Origin: Larix kaempferi
Lineage: Eukaryota > Streptophyta > Pinopsida > Pinales > Pinaceae
Assembly: GCA_027924585.1 (NCBI GenBank)
Contig: BSBM01000423.1
Coordinates: 3,667,501-3,731,500 of the forward strand
Length of the DNA: 64,000 nucleotides
Direction: 5' to 3'
Below, piece after piece: positions 35,591 through 47,227 of the stretch; the stretch's first letter is position 1, and each line of letters opens with the position of its first letter. The position numbers and the translations under genes were made by a program. The notes under the pieces were generated by a model. It did not search any database, was not told where the DNA came from, and worked only from the letters and a program-made list of their open reading frames with translations.

Positions 35591-36468
35591 CTTGTCCAGA
35601 GGAAAGTTGTTAGTCTATTGTTAATGAATTGGGCTTACCTTTGGTGTAGATTCGATCAAGGGGTTTCTCTTCCTAAGAAAACATTTATAAGCTCAACTAA
35701 CAATCAAATATTACAAGATAACACAATGACCACATTAGCATAGGATCAATATTCTAGGATCAACTAACCATCAAATATTACAATATAACACCATCGCCAC
35801 ATTAGCACAGGGATGACCATTGTGTTATAAGATAACATAATGACCACATTATAAGCACGGGGACAACCATTATATTTTAAGACAATGAAATAACCATATT
35901 ATGAGTGGACAACCATTTCTTATCAATTAACACAACATCACACCACAAGTATACTAGCACAAGGACCATACTCATGAGGTTTATAGTTATATTACATTAT
36001 AATAATTAATTTTGTTTGATCTCTTGAGGAGCTTTAAACCTTAGGTTTTACATTATTTTTAAATTTTAACATGGTTAGATAGGGGACTTCAAGATATTTT
36101 ATCCTTAGACCTCTTTGTTAGACTTTGGCTACTCTTTGAAATAGTGCACCTTTCATTTGGGCCTTAAACTATTGAAACCTATGTTTGTAAGGTTTCCTAC
36201 ATGGTTAAAGTGGAAGATGGAAAATAAGGGCATTGTTGTAAAATGTTGCCATAACTTTGAAACTCTATGATGAGTATTGGCATGGGGTATATGGGTTATA
36301 AAACCTATAGTTTATGTTTAAAATATTTAATGGCTCACCATTGTTACATGGTTATGGGGCTTCATATTATAAATTTGTCTAATAATAATAAATTTATTTT
36401 TATATAAATATAGAATTTATAAGCTAATTTGGTGTCAATTGCTTAGTTGTGACACATGAGGGGTTCAA
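35591..36468. other. No gene recognised
   Basis: AT-rich. Between 35700 and 35940 a phrase of the type ATTACAAGATAACACAATGACCACATTA recurs four or five times in degenerate form with a period of about 65 bp. No coding signal. Confidence 0.5.
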
Positions 36469-36548
36469 CAATTTACTAAATTTTAACACTGCATATGGGT
36501 TCTAAGGGGTTTCTGAATCCATTTGCAGTGTTAAAATTTAGTAAATTG
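36469..36548. repeat. Perfect 25-bp inverted repeat with 30-nt loop
   Basis: The left arm 36469-36493 (CAATTTACTAAATTTTAACA followed by CTGCA) and the right arm 36524-36548 are exact reverse complements. The loop 36494-36523 is not self-complementary. Perfect pairing in otherwise decayed surroundings suggests a recent foldback or a small transcript hairpin. Confidence 0.9.
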
Positions 36549-36592
36549 TATAAATTCATTGCCAAAATTGTAATTTTTCATTGTCGGAGTGA

Positions 36593-36838
36593 CACTGCTA
36601 AAAATTACCAAATAAATGACCAATTGTTATGTGGTCATTTTTAGTTTAGTTCTTATCCCATGACCGAATTGGTCATTTATCTTGGTCATTTTTAGTTTAT
36701 TTCTTATCCCATGACCAAATTGGTCATTTTTAGTTAGTTCATTTAAAATTTCTCAATTTTGGTCATTTATCCCTTGGAAAAACTGTGGTGACCAATTTTT
36801 TGGTCGCCTAATCACTTATCTCTCATTTTGTACTAGTG
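36593..36838. mobile_element. Small MITE with CACTA-type terminus (246 bp)
   Basis: The right end read inward is CACTAGTACAAAATGAGAGA, almost the same as the left end of the MITE at 17230. The left end has decayed to CACTGCTAAAAA. Internal GGTCATTT words and a ~46-bp tandem duplication around CTTATCCCATGACC are seen. The 3-bp flanks (TGA, ACA) do not match, so the left border is approximate. Confidence 0.6.
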
Positions 36839-36844
36839 ACAACT

Positions 36845-37103
36845 ATGTATTGTAGTATTGTAAAGATCTATATGTTTGTGTAAGAGAGACTGTGAGAGAG
36901 TGAAAAGGAAATTGCAACAAATGTGTTGCAGGTTGTATCCCTTCACTTGCTAGATAGATTAATAAAAGGACTGGCAATTTCTCCATGGACGTAATCCAAA
37001 TTGGGTGAACCATGTATATGTGTCTCTCTTGTATTGTTTTGATTTGTTTTATATTTGTATTTTTTTTGTTTCTATTGCTCTTCGATCCTATTTTTGTCTA
37101 ACA
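36845..37103 (+). repeat. Copia-5 LTR 3' portion (fragment)
   Basis: CCATGGACGTAATCC...GGGTGAACCATGTATATGTGTCTCTCTTG is the phrase order at the end of many plant copia LTRs (TGGACGTAGG...GAACCACGTAAAT). It ends TTTTTGTCTAACA at 37103. Instead of a primer site, RT coding begins within 40 bp, so the internal 5' part has been deleted. Confidence 0.55.
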
Positions 37104-37140
37104 AAAGAGACCTAAAATATTTTCAGGATATTTAGCATAG

Positions 37141-38240
37141 ATGAATCACATCTGTTATTTAGAACCCTCTACTTATGAAGAATTTGCTAAGAAGCAAGTA
37201 TGGAAATATTTCACGGTGGAAAAATACAAATCCATCAGTCATAATGATGTGTGGGAAGTGGTTCCTAAACCCGACGGGAAGTCAATAGTAACTTCCAAGT
37301 GGCTTTATAAAATCAAGCATGCAACTGATTTGAGTATTGAAAAGTATAAAGAGAGATTTGTGGCCCATGGATTCTCACTGAAATAAGGGATATACTATGA
37401 TGATACATTCCCTCATATGTCTAGGTACATTATTATCCGAACCATAATTTTCCTTGCTTCAGTTTTGGGTTGGAAACTTCACCAAATGGATGTGAAGACT
37501 GCCTTCCTCAATTGTGAGGCTGAGGAAGAGGTTTACACATAGAAACCTGAGGGGTCTGTAGTTCATGGGAATGATTCCCATCTATGAAATCTTAAGAAGC
37601 CTTGTATGGGATTAAGAAATACCCAAGGGCTAGGTATTTGAGGTTTGATATCTATCTTCAGAGCTTGGGATTCCCCAAAAGTGAAGATGACCCCAACTTG
37701 TACATCAAGGTTGTGAAGAACCATCCATTGATATTGGTTCTTTATGTTGATGAATTGTTCATTAATAGAGAGGAGCAATAGATAGCTTGGTGCAAGAGGG
37801 AGCTCACTTATGCATTTGAAATGAAAGACTTAGGTCTTATGCACTATTTTATTTTTCTAGAAGTTTGGAAAAGGAAATCTGAAATATTTCTTTCACAAGG
37901 AAAGTGCACAATTGATGTGTTGCAGAAATTTACTATGATGGATTGCAAGTCCATGTCTACTCCTATGATGTCTAATATAAAGAAGCTACATGATTCATAT
38001 CATATTTAGTGGATCTTACAATGTAAAGAAAAATCATTGGTTCCTTAATGTATTTGACACATAGTAGACTGTAAATATGTTATGCAATGACTATATTGAG
38101 TCAGTTCATGTTTGAGCCAATACATAGACATTGGGTTTCTTCCATGCATGTGCTTAGATACATTCGAGGTACTCTTACTTATGGGATCAAATATGTTTCT
38201 AGTGGTGGAGTGATGCTAATTGGATATGCCAATTGTTGTA
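37141..38240 (+). pseudogene. Copia-5 RT and RNase H relic
   Basis: Successive frames give NDVWEVVPKPDGKSIVTSKW, RFVAHGFS, WKLHQMDVKTAFLN, LYVDE, MKDLGLMHYF, LSQGKCTIDVLQKF, CKSMSTPMMSN, VLRYIRGTLTYGIKY and LIGYANC. These are copia RT blocks in order, then the start of RNase H. The catalytic YVDD reads YVDE in the matching frame. Several stops (for example 37387 and 37541) and frame changes break it. The end at about 38240 lies inside RNase H. Confidence 0.88.
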
Positions 38241-38460
38241 GTCGAGGGGGTTGCATTGTTACCAGTGATACATCATATATTACACAAGCATGCACAAGAC
38301 ACATATATAAGTAGACAAGATGTGGAGAGAAGTACAAGCCTATTGATGCCTCTAAAATCGCAGCACCAACAGTTGGGGATTCTCCCAGGTAAGAAATCCC
38401 AATTAGATCGCTCACCGATCGGTGTGGGGGAATCCGTCTGATTAATAGTCCTACTACCAC

Positions 38461-38479
38461 GTGTGTGTGTGTGTGTGTG
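38461..38479. repeat. (GT)n microsatellite
   Basis: About nine uninterrupted GT units. Confidence 0.9.
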
Positions 38480-39335
38480 ATTCAAATATTCTACCGGTTG
38501 TGGCCTGGCTCACCATTTATGTATTTTAGATTTTATTATTAGATGCAAGTGCCCTAATTAAATGCATGTAATTGATAGGCATAAACCACACTAGTGATGC
38601 ATAGGTTCTTACCCCTCATCTTACCGCTCCTGCCTTATCAATTACCTATTTATTCCTACTCTAAATTAATCTAATCTAACTAGCCTATCCCTGCATGGAG
38701 TAAGATTGAATTAAGAGTAATAAACAGGAAATGCTCATAAAAGTATCACAGGTAACTGTTTCAACACATTAATCACATTTACTGCAGAATTAATATCAAA
38801 GATAGCTATGATATGATAAAGCACATTATTACTCATTTAGCACATAAGCAATTGCACATAAAGCAAAATCATTCATCACAATGAAGTAATTCAAGAAGTT
38901 AGAACGATCTCACAGTATGATTATAAATGCAATAAGAAGTAGTTCCATTAAAATTCCACATATTCCATGTAAAATCTCTGCACCATCTTTTCCCACCATC
39001 TTTTCCCAAGCAACATATCCTTCTTTATTAAGCAGAAAAATAGTTCTCATACAAAAATAGTCTAGCTCTATTATACCTGCCCAAAAGTCCTTCTTCTCAA
39101 TTCTCTTTCTCTATTTATATCTTTACAAAATTGTCTTCTAGTGTCTCTTCACATGCCCTAACCCTAGGGATTCCTAAAATTTTGTCTTCTAGTGCTTGTA
39201 CAAAGAAATTACAAAAATTAATATCCAACTGTCTTTTCCACATCAGAGATGTATTTAGAACACATGTCAGAAAATATAAAATATATTTACAAATTCAGAT
39301 TTATGTGGACCCAGATAAACTAGAAGAATATCCCC
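38480..39335. other. No gene recognised
   Basis: AT-rich. It contains a 15-bp direct repeat, CACCATCTTTTCCCA, at 38981 and 38996. It may include the 3' flank of the coiled-coil pseudogene that follows on the minus strand. Confidence 0.5.
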
Positions 39336-40425
39336 CTACTCATTAGCTTCCTCCATAATGATATTAAGCTTTCTGGGCTCCAATACTTGTAAAGAGACTT
39401 CATGATAAGACAACTGAGTCTCAACGTGCGCTATCCCTGCTTCTGCTGCTGTACAACTATCTTCCAGGAAATATACATGTATAGATGCTTTCCCTATAAA
39501 ATGGTGAATATCTTCCTCAGTGAGAGCATCCAACTTTCTGATGTATTCCAATTCTCCTTGTAATCCACTATGCAGCTCTATCATGCACATATATATTGAA
39601 GGAAGTTCACTTATTGGCGAGAGTGGAGAGAGATTACACTTTTCATGAACTTGCTGCATTTTCCCATAAATGTCCTGACACTTTTGAATAGTCTTTTGAA
39701 TGTCTTTATTTAGTTTCCTGGAAGCCTTATGCAAAATTCTAAAAGCTCCATCTTTGACTTCAAATTTGTTGTTGTCTTAGAAAGCAAGTTGTTAGGGTAT
39801 TCAGGGTTGGTCTCTCTCCAGAACATCTAGCTTTTGATCTTCTTTGCAACATCACACACCTTTTTCCTAAATGCTAGTGACTTTGTGGATATCTCATCCA
39901 TTCTCACCATCATTAGCTTCATTTTATAAATATTCTCTTTGAGAATTACCTGAGAATGATATATTTTCTCTTGGATTTTACAAGCTTGATCACAGAATGG
40001 AGATATATATAGCTTTATGTTGTCTGCTGACTCTAGCCTCTCTGTTAAAGATTCTTTGTCCTTTCCTAACTCCTCTACCTTAGCTTCCAATCCCTCAACC
40101 TGTTGGTTGGAAGCAGCCTTGCTTGATTCTAGCCGAGTGGCCTGGGCTTCAAGGTCATTCTTCTCACCTTCTAATATCATTAACTGTACAGTTAATGCCT
40201 CCTTTTATTCATACAATATCTCGTACTTATTCATTATTATTTCTTGTTCCAATAGAAGGGTGTCACGTTTCCTCTTCCATTATATCCCTCCTTCTCGTTC
40301 CTTTACTAGATTAACCTTTAATTTGAGTACTTTTTGTTTGTTTCTCGCAATATCATTCATTAACTTGTCAACATTATCTTCATTTGTTGTTTTCCTCTCG
40401 GCTCCTTTATTAGGAATTTTTCAAA
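39336..40425 (-). pseudogene. Coiled-coil protein pseudogene, family unknown
   Basis: Minus-strand translation gives about 350 residues of charged, Lys/Glu/Leu/Gln-rich helix: NEDNVDKLMNDIARNKQKVL, then LLLEQEIIMNKYEILYE, EGEKNDLEAQATRLESSKAA, VEGLEAKVEELGKDKESLTE, then KASRKLNKDIQKTIQKCQDI and a C-terminal HVETQLSYHEVSLQVLEPRK. Heptad spacing of Leu/Ile suggests a long coiled coil. Stops at 40280-40282 and 40205-40207 and frame changes between 39735 and 39826 break it; the last could be an intron instead. Composition resembles myosin- or SMC-like helices, but no head, zinc or membrane domain is present and I cannot name the family. It could be host-derived or an accessory frame of a lost element. 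Confidence 0.6.
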
Positions 40426-41399
40426 TTCTGATAAAAATAAATCCATGTGTAAGCAAAAATTAAACATAAATTAATCAAACATTTTCAGACAAATTACTAG
40501 TGATAGGAAGGGTTGAGGAGAAAACATTGTTATCATGTAGTCAAGTTTCGTGCTTTGTGAGCAAAAAGAGTACATGTAAAATAATTCAAAACAATTCTGC
40601 CAACCATTTTAGCAACATAACAACTAACTGCTAGTAGTAATAAAAAGGATGAACGCAACATAGGGTGGAAACCTAAACCAAAATCTAAAAAGATCTAGCC
40701 AAAGAGCATATGTGAAAAGCGTTGATTAAGTTCACTTTACAAGGGTGTGCATGGTAAACTGTTTATGGGAACATAACCGGTTAGTCTATTGAGGACAGGA
40801 ACCAAGGCTCGAGTCTGCAGAGTGATAGAGTAGCTTCCAGGGGTTTACTTTGGTCTCAAAGCCGTAAGGGTTCGCTGCATGCAGTTGGTTGTGCGGAATA
40901 ATGCTACTAACTTTGCCCAAAGCCATTTCTAAACCTAGCTTAAAATACTAATGCAAGGTCCCCCTCGCCTATCACGCGCTCAAAGGAAGATGGGATAACT
41001 GGTGTAGTATGGACACTTTGCATCTATAAAGCTTAAAACTTCCCTCCTAATGGCCACTTCTAGAAAAAGGCCCCAAAACATGTTTAACTCTGGCAAGTGA
41101 GGGTGATGTGGACGAAAAACGGCCCTAAGGGACAAACAATGTCCAAAGAAGAAAAACCACATAACATAAAACAAAATGAAAAAGAAAAACCAACCAAAAG
41201 AGCACATAGTGACCTACTTGTCGGTTGATGGCTGGTCGATAGGATTGACATCAGTGGGGATGCTTGGCACTTGATGAATGGTGGAGGCAACAACTTGAAA
41301 CGATGTTTCGCAAAGTCAAACAAGAAAATAAAAATGCCCCAATGTGCTATATATATCTTTTGAAAACAAAGGCATTTAAGACAAAGTGGATGGGGTTGG
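40426..41399. other. No gene recognised; left flank of the gypsy element
   Basis: No motif found. The five bases before the gypsy LTR (41395-41399, GTTGG) are the expected left target duplication, but the right copy is beyond the window. Confidence 0.5.
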
Positions 41400-42061
41400 T
41401 GTTGACACAGTGTCTATCGATAGGGGTTCTGACTTCGTACTATGCCAACAAACTATCAACCCAAACTCCCTTATACAGCAGCCCAGAAAGGTGTAACCCT
41501 TCCCAGCAACACTTGCAGAGAAATTGCAGTCTCACCCGAGATGGATAAGGGGGATGCTGGAACCAAGTTTCTGCAGTTTTGTAGAGGATATGCACACATT
41601 ACCTTCGCACTAACCAAAGATTATAACATTTACAATGTACTTATTCAGATTAGCATTACTCCTACAACATATTCGCATCAACCAATGTAAACATTCACAT
41701 AACATAGTTCTCATTCATCATTGCATAAGATTAAAGATAGAGATTACACCATAACCAAACATCTCCATTTATTCACCAAACCTGCGGAATAAACCTTGCA
41801 GAAACTATCAAGACATCATATCGCGGATACAAAACGAACCCAAAATATAGGACCACTCTCCAAAAATTCAATGCCCTTAGGTTTACAATACTACTCTATT
41901 TATATGCTTTTATCTTATTACAAAATGGTCCACATGACCGACTCAACTAATCTAACAATTCTTATGCTTCTGTGAAAGCTGCAAAGGGTCCTTCTTCCAC
42001 AGAATGACCCTTTCGCACCTATCGGCTTCTGCACTTCCGATAGATCTATCCCATGCCAACA
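41400..42061 (-). repeat. Gypsy 3' LTR (662 bp)
   Basis: On the plus strand it runs from TGTTGACACAGTGTC to ATGCCAACA. It is next to GGCCCCCAACAAAAAC, the complement of a purine tract, which fixes the inner edge. Confidence 0.85.
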
Positions 42062-43203
42062 GGCCCCCAACAAAAACTTGTGGCTCGTTTTGAGCCACCT
42101 CAACTGGAAACTGCTGGTTTGTACCCATCCTTCACTGTGCTCTGTTTCTAAAACTGTTCTTTCCATCTGGAACTTGTTGTTGTGTACTTCTCATCTCCTT
42201 TCATCAATCTCTAGCTCACTGTCAAGCACTTCTTGAACTCATCCTCCAGTCTCTGGAAACCTTCATCATCTACCTCTCCGGATTCTGTTGGCTTGCTCTG
42301 CATTCATTCTAGACTAAGAATAAAGTCATCGACGTTGCCAAGGTGAGAAACAGGCCGACTGCTCTAGCACATCTATTTCACACCTTGGGTTGCTTCCTAC
42401 CGGGGCCAGGGGGCTATCACCCCTGTCATTCTGGTGGTCACCATGACCACGAAGCTTCGAAATACTACCACATACTTATACATCTCAGATGAAACTTCGT
42501 CTCTGTGACACCCGAGTTCCCATGCCTCTTCCTGCTCAAGGCGTCCATGCACACTCATCGTTCGGGCCCGCAACACACCTGGTGTGCTACCGCACAAAAT
42601 GAAATGGATCATTTCCATAGCCTACTTGGAGTTTTTAACTTATCCAATTACCTCAACTACTTGCAGCATGTATTTCTCGCTTCTCATGAATACCTCTTTG
42701 CCCCGCTAGCCTCTGGTGCTTGTATTTATGCATTTCCATCTTCCGGGATGCCTGCCTTGAAAATCATCCACGAATCCGTTCACCTAATGCACTGATTCTG
42801 TCATCATTTGTTTCCAATGTGTGGTGACCTAACTTCCTACGTGCGCGATTGGTGACCATAATTCTCCCAACTTCCCTTTGTGTCACAACTGTGAGAACCA
42901 GCATCCGTGGTGCCACTGGCCATGCTACCACGCTGTCTTTCCATGTGCCAAACGTGCCTAGCGCTGAAACCGATTCAGGCCAACTAACGATCATACCTGT
43001 CCTATCATCTAAAAATGTCCCATCTGCTAACGATTCAGATTGCTGATTTGATCAAAATATTACAGTTGTCGCAGTCCAAACCCCAAACTCCGATATGACC
43101 CCTCCCTTTTGCACATTCTCTTCCGGCTGGTGCACCATCCTGCCACCTAGTATCTTCTATATATATATATGTATATATATTTTTACATTGGTCCTCATCT
43201 GCT
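42062..43203 (-). other. Gypsy purine tract and 3' untranslated region
   Basis: The minus-strand purine tract GTTGGGGGCC lies at 42062-42071, next to the 3' LTR. The remaining 1.1 kb between integrase and LTR has no sense coding. Two plus-strand (antisense) frames at 42505-42795 and 42849-43046 exist but show no motif. An AT dinucleotide-like run (TATATATATATGTATATATA) is at about 43158-43180. Confidence 0.6.
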
Positions 43204-44390
43204 CTACGTCGAATCATGGTGATAGGGCTTCAACCTATTCCCATTGACTAATTTAGGTAACAGTACTCCATCCAAACTCTGTAGCTGTACTGCGCCTCTG
43301 TTCATGACAAAAGTGATAACATATGGTCCCAACCAGTGCATTTGCAGCTTACCGAGGTGTTTCACAAATTTACTATCATACAACATAACTATATCCCCTA
43401 TTTGAAAATGTTTCGTCTTGACATGGCGGTCATGCCATGCCTTCTGGCGGTCTTTTTCTACTTTCTGATGGAACCCTGTGATGAATCGATCTCCGTCAAG
43501 CTGTATTAGTTGCATTAACCGTTCCTCCAGCGTGCCATCGTCGCTCATCCCTGTTGCTGTTGCGATGCGCAAGCTAGGTACTATGTATTCCATCGGCATA
43601 ACTGCTTCCTAGCTGTAAACGAGCTTAAATGGGGTCTGTCCAGTCAAGCGCTTGCATGTGGTGCGATATGCCCAAAGGATCACTGGGATTTTTAGGTCTC
43701 AATCATCGCGGTTCACATTGCACACCTTGGTGAGAACATGCTCCAATGTCTTATTGAACGCCTCAATTGTCCCATTTTCCTGAGGATGGCAAGGCATACT
43801 CTTCTTGTGTTGGATCTGAAACTCTTCTGTCATCACGCAATTGTTTGGTTAACGAAGTGCGTCCATTGGTCGCTTAATAATACTTTTTGGAAACCAAACC
43901 TAGTAACCACATTGTCAAATAGGAATCGTGTTGCAGTCGCAATAGAACAATCTCTCACTGGTGCAGCTTCCGCCCAACGTGTCAGGTAGTCTATCGCAGT
44001 GATGATGTAACGCGACCCTGTTCTCTTCCCAAGTGGGTTGATGGGTCCCACAGAATGGACAACCCATTTGTTAAAGGCCTGCAGTGTTACTTGTAGTACT
44101 AGTGGCATTTCATCTTGACATGAAGGCTTCCCTGTTCGTTGACATATGTCGTAGCTCTTGGCATAGTCCATGACATCCTCATGCAAGGTTGACCACCATA
44201 TCCCTGCTCGAAGCATCTTCCTAGTAGTCGCTCGTCCACCATAGTGTCCCCCAGCAATTCCATCATGAGCTTCCGACATAATCTATTCTTGTTCATGTGG
44301 AAGGACGTATCATCGTAGAATCTCATCTGGACCCATTTTATATGATTCTCCTGCAATTAACTGGAAATCTGCAACTTAGACAACTAGCTG
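43204..44390 (-). pseudogene. Gypsy integrase relic
   Basis: Minus-strand blocks in order: GGHYGGRATTRKMLRAGIWW, DICQRTGKPS (HHCC zinc region), VGPINPLGKRTGSRYIITAI, DYLTRWAEAAPV, a later catalytic-Glu region [17 protein letters not shown], then WAYRTTCKRLTGQTPFKLVY and a C-terminal IGDIVMLYDSKFVKHLGKLQ with WLGPYVI. The first catalytic Asp position (before VGPI, 44055-44057) is His. Stops break the centre. Integrase would insert the element's cDNA into chromosomes; this copy cannot. Confidence 0.88.
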
Positions 44391-45930
44391 CTTCTTTTGG
44401 CTGGTAGTGAACTTTGTTAGTGCCTCCCTTGTCACCAAAAATTGAATGATTTGTTCGTAGTTGTTATCGACCATGCCAATCCTAAAATAATGAGCGTTCA
44501 ACCATCCTTCATCGATGTTCCTTGGTTCTTCTCCCGACTCTATTCGTGAGAGATGATCAGGTCCCGCATTCATTCGTCCCCACTTGATGATAACCTCAAA
44601 ATCAAACTCCTAAAACAATAAGAGCCAGCGACAGATCTTCCTCCCCAACACAGGCTTGTTCACCAAGTATTTCAGCGTGGAATGATCTGTGAACATCTTG
44701 AAGTGGCCCCCTAATATGTAATGCCGAAATTTATACAAAGCATAGACCATTGCCAACCCTTCCTACTCGGTGGTCATATAATTCTTCTCCGCAGTAGATA
44801 ATTTTCTACTTGCGAATGATATGGGGTGGTCAATGTCGTCGGTTCCTGGTTGGGACAAGATAACGCCAAGTGTGATTGATGACGCATCAATTTGTATGTG
44901 AAATTCCTTCGTTCAATCCAAAAATGCGAGGATTGGTGCTACAACCATTTTCTCTTTCAATATGTCCAAGCTTTTATGGCATTCCTCAGTCCATTCAAAC
45001 TTAACATCCTTCTTTAGTAACTTTTCCATGGGTGTTGTGATGGCTGCATATCCTCGAATGAATTTCCTGTAGTAACTTGTGTGTCCCAATGTCGCTCATA
45101 GTTGTTTGGCCGTCGTTGGTGGTGGGAGGTTGACAATGATGGAAATCTTCGTCGGATCTACCAGCATTCCTTCTCGGTAGACAATGTGTCCTAACAGTAT
45201 GCTGAACAGAGCACAAAAGATACACTTCTTGAGGTTCAGATAAATTTTGTGTTGTCGACAGCGTTCTAGCATGAGTCTTAAGTTCATGACATGATACTTG
45301 ACCAACCCATATACCATCCAATCATCCATGTAGACAACAAGGAACTTATGAATATAAGCTTTGAATGCCGCTACCAATATTCTAGAAAAGATTGCGGGAG
45401 CATTCTTTAATCCAAATGTCATCACCGTGTACTGGAATCATCCCCACTATGTGATGAATGTAGTCTTGTGTTGGTCTTCTTTTGCAATCTTGATTTGGTG
45501 GTAGCCCGGAAATGCGTTGGTAAAGGAATATATATCCTGAACTCCTATTCCTTCAAGTACTTCATCCGTGAATGGGGTTGGGAAGGGATCGTGTACGCAA
45601 ACGTCATTCAATTTCCTTAGGTCAACACATATTCATACTTCGCCGGTTTTCTTGTCCTCGACAACCATTAGACTGATCCATTCTGATTCATATGCTAGTT
45701 CTATAATTCCTGCCTCCAACATTCTTTCAATTTTGGCTTGCACTCGTTCCTTGTATCTCTTGTTCAATCGCTATGGCTGCTGCTTAACTAGCTTCGCATC
45801 AGGTTTCAGGGGGATCTTCATTTCCCCTAGGTCTCCAGAAATTCCCTTCATCTCTGAGAATTTCGTTGGAAACAAATCCTGAAACTCATGTAGTAAGTCA
45901 TTCATCTTCGCAATGGTCGACTCGTCTTAG
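44391..45930 (-). pseudogene. Gypsy reverse transcriptase-RNase H relic
   Basis: RT begins near 45930 with ISGDLGEMKIPLKPDAKLVK, then RMLEAGIIELAYESEW, ICVDLRKLNDVC, FPTPFTDEVLEGIG, a YHQIKIAKEDQHKTTF block, and from 45425 MTFGLKNAPAIFSRI and the catalytic YMDD (45321-45332). RNase H follows (QIDASSITLGVILSQPG, SFASRKLSTAEKNYMTTE, GHFKMFTDHSTLKYLVNKP), ending around AGPDHLSRI. The order and the YMDD identify Ty3/gypsy. Stops occur at the DLR-containing block, after TTFIT, and in RNase H. Confidence 0.9.
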
Positions 45931-46372
45931 TAGTCACCAATTCTTGCGAACTTGGTGTTTTCCTCCGACCCAATGTTCACCTTCTTGATCTTTAATGGTT
46001 GTTGAAATTTGTCCGACGGTATATCTGGTGCCACAACACTGTGACTACCCTCCAATTCTGGTACATACTTAGCTCTTAGGTCATCATCATCTTTGGGCAC
46101 TCCAATGACGTTGTAAGACTCCATCAACATTTCGGGTGTCGCAGTCCATTGGAGTTCCATCAGTTGTCCAGTCGGTGCTACTTAAAATATTTTTTCATGG
46201 ATTGCCTGTAGCACATTGTTGATCAAGGGATTTTCATCCGAGAATGAGAATGATTGGCTGAAGCCAATGGTAAGTTCTTCCCAAGATGTTGTCCCACGTC
46301 GCAGTTCTGCTGCGACATATCAGCTCCGCGGTACCTCATCCAATGTGTGTATGAATGCATGTACCCACTCTT

Positions 46373-46872
46373 TGTTGAAATATTGCAACTTCTAAGAATA
46401 TTATATTTGTATTTTATTGTTCCGAAGATGGTGCATTCCTCCGTGGTGACCTTATTGTATATCCGGAGATGTTTATTCCTCCAAGAGAGTGTGGTAACTA
46501 GGGTTATTAGATTTCCCATGTGAGGTCGGCCCTGATTTTACTATTTAGGGGTTATTAGACTCTTTTGGGAGAGGTCGGCCCCATTAGGGTAAAAATTCAG
46601 TCGGGAGATGAGTATAAGTAGAGGAAGTGTGTTCCTCACTTATCGCATTCATTCAATCACTTGTAATTGGTGCATAGGAGAGAGAGAGGTCTGCATAGGA
46701 GGAGAAGGAGCTCTTGTTGAGGACTACATCTTGTATTGGGTTGATTATCTATATTGAGGAAAGCTTTGCTGGGTTTTCTACCCCATGAGGGTTTTCCAGG
46801 GTAAATCTTTGTCTATCTTGTGATTGTGTTACTTTCAGTGATCTTGATAGTCAAATTAGGATAAAATTAACA
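46373..46872 (+). repeat. Copia-2 5' LTR (500 bp)
   Basis: It has two U3 modules starting GTTATTAGA (46503 and 46551) and TATAAGTAG at 46613, the same arrangement as the unrelated-looking LTR of Copia-1. It ends AAAATTAACA. Confidence 0.93.
46503..46621 (+). promoter_or_regulatory. Copia-2 U3 modules and TATA box
   Basis: Two copies of a ~48-bp module (GTTATTAGA...GAGGTCGGCCC) at 46503 and 46551 are followed by TATAAGTAG at 46613-46621. Transcription would start about 30 bp downstream; that start is inferred. Confidence 0.65.
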
Positions 46873-46884
46873 TGGTATCAGAGC
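46873..46884 (+). other. Copia-2 primer binding site
   Basis: TGGTATCAGAGC directly after the LTR is an exact match to the usual tRNA-iMet site. Confidence 0.92.
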
Positions 46885-47227
46885 TAGCCTGAATAGGACA
46901 TCTTTCACAAGGTGAAAATATCTCTCTCCTCCTCCGGTAAAATTAGAGTTTCTGCAAAAGTTGGAATTTTTGGAATCTGATTACATGGCTGGATAGTGCT
47001 CCTCAAAATCAAAGTATTGAGCCCTAGATCGAACTTTTTGAGTGGGTAGAACTCTGGGAAAGTCAAACCCTAGTTTCACCAAAAGTGCAGAAAACCAAAA
47101 AACCAGAGAACCAAAAAAATTGTACACCTGTGCACCAGTGAACCAGAAAAGCTGCGAACCTGTGCACCAGAAAACTAGAAAAGAGAAGACTAGAAAACCA
47201 TAAATTCTGTTGCAGATCTGGAAGGTG

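Noticed and set aside
40017-40463. 148-codon plus-strand frame
   Set aside because: It is antisense to the coiled-coil pseudogene, whose composition explains the open frame.
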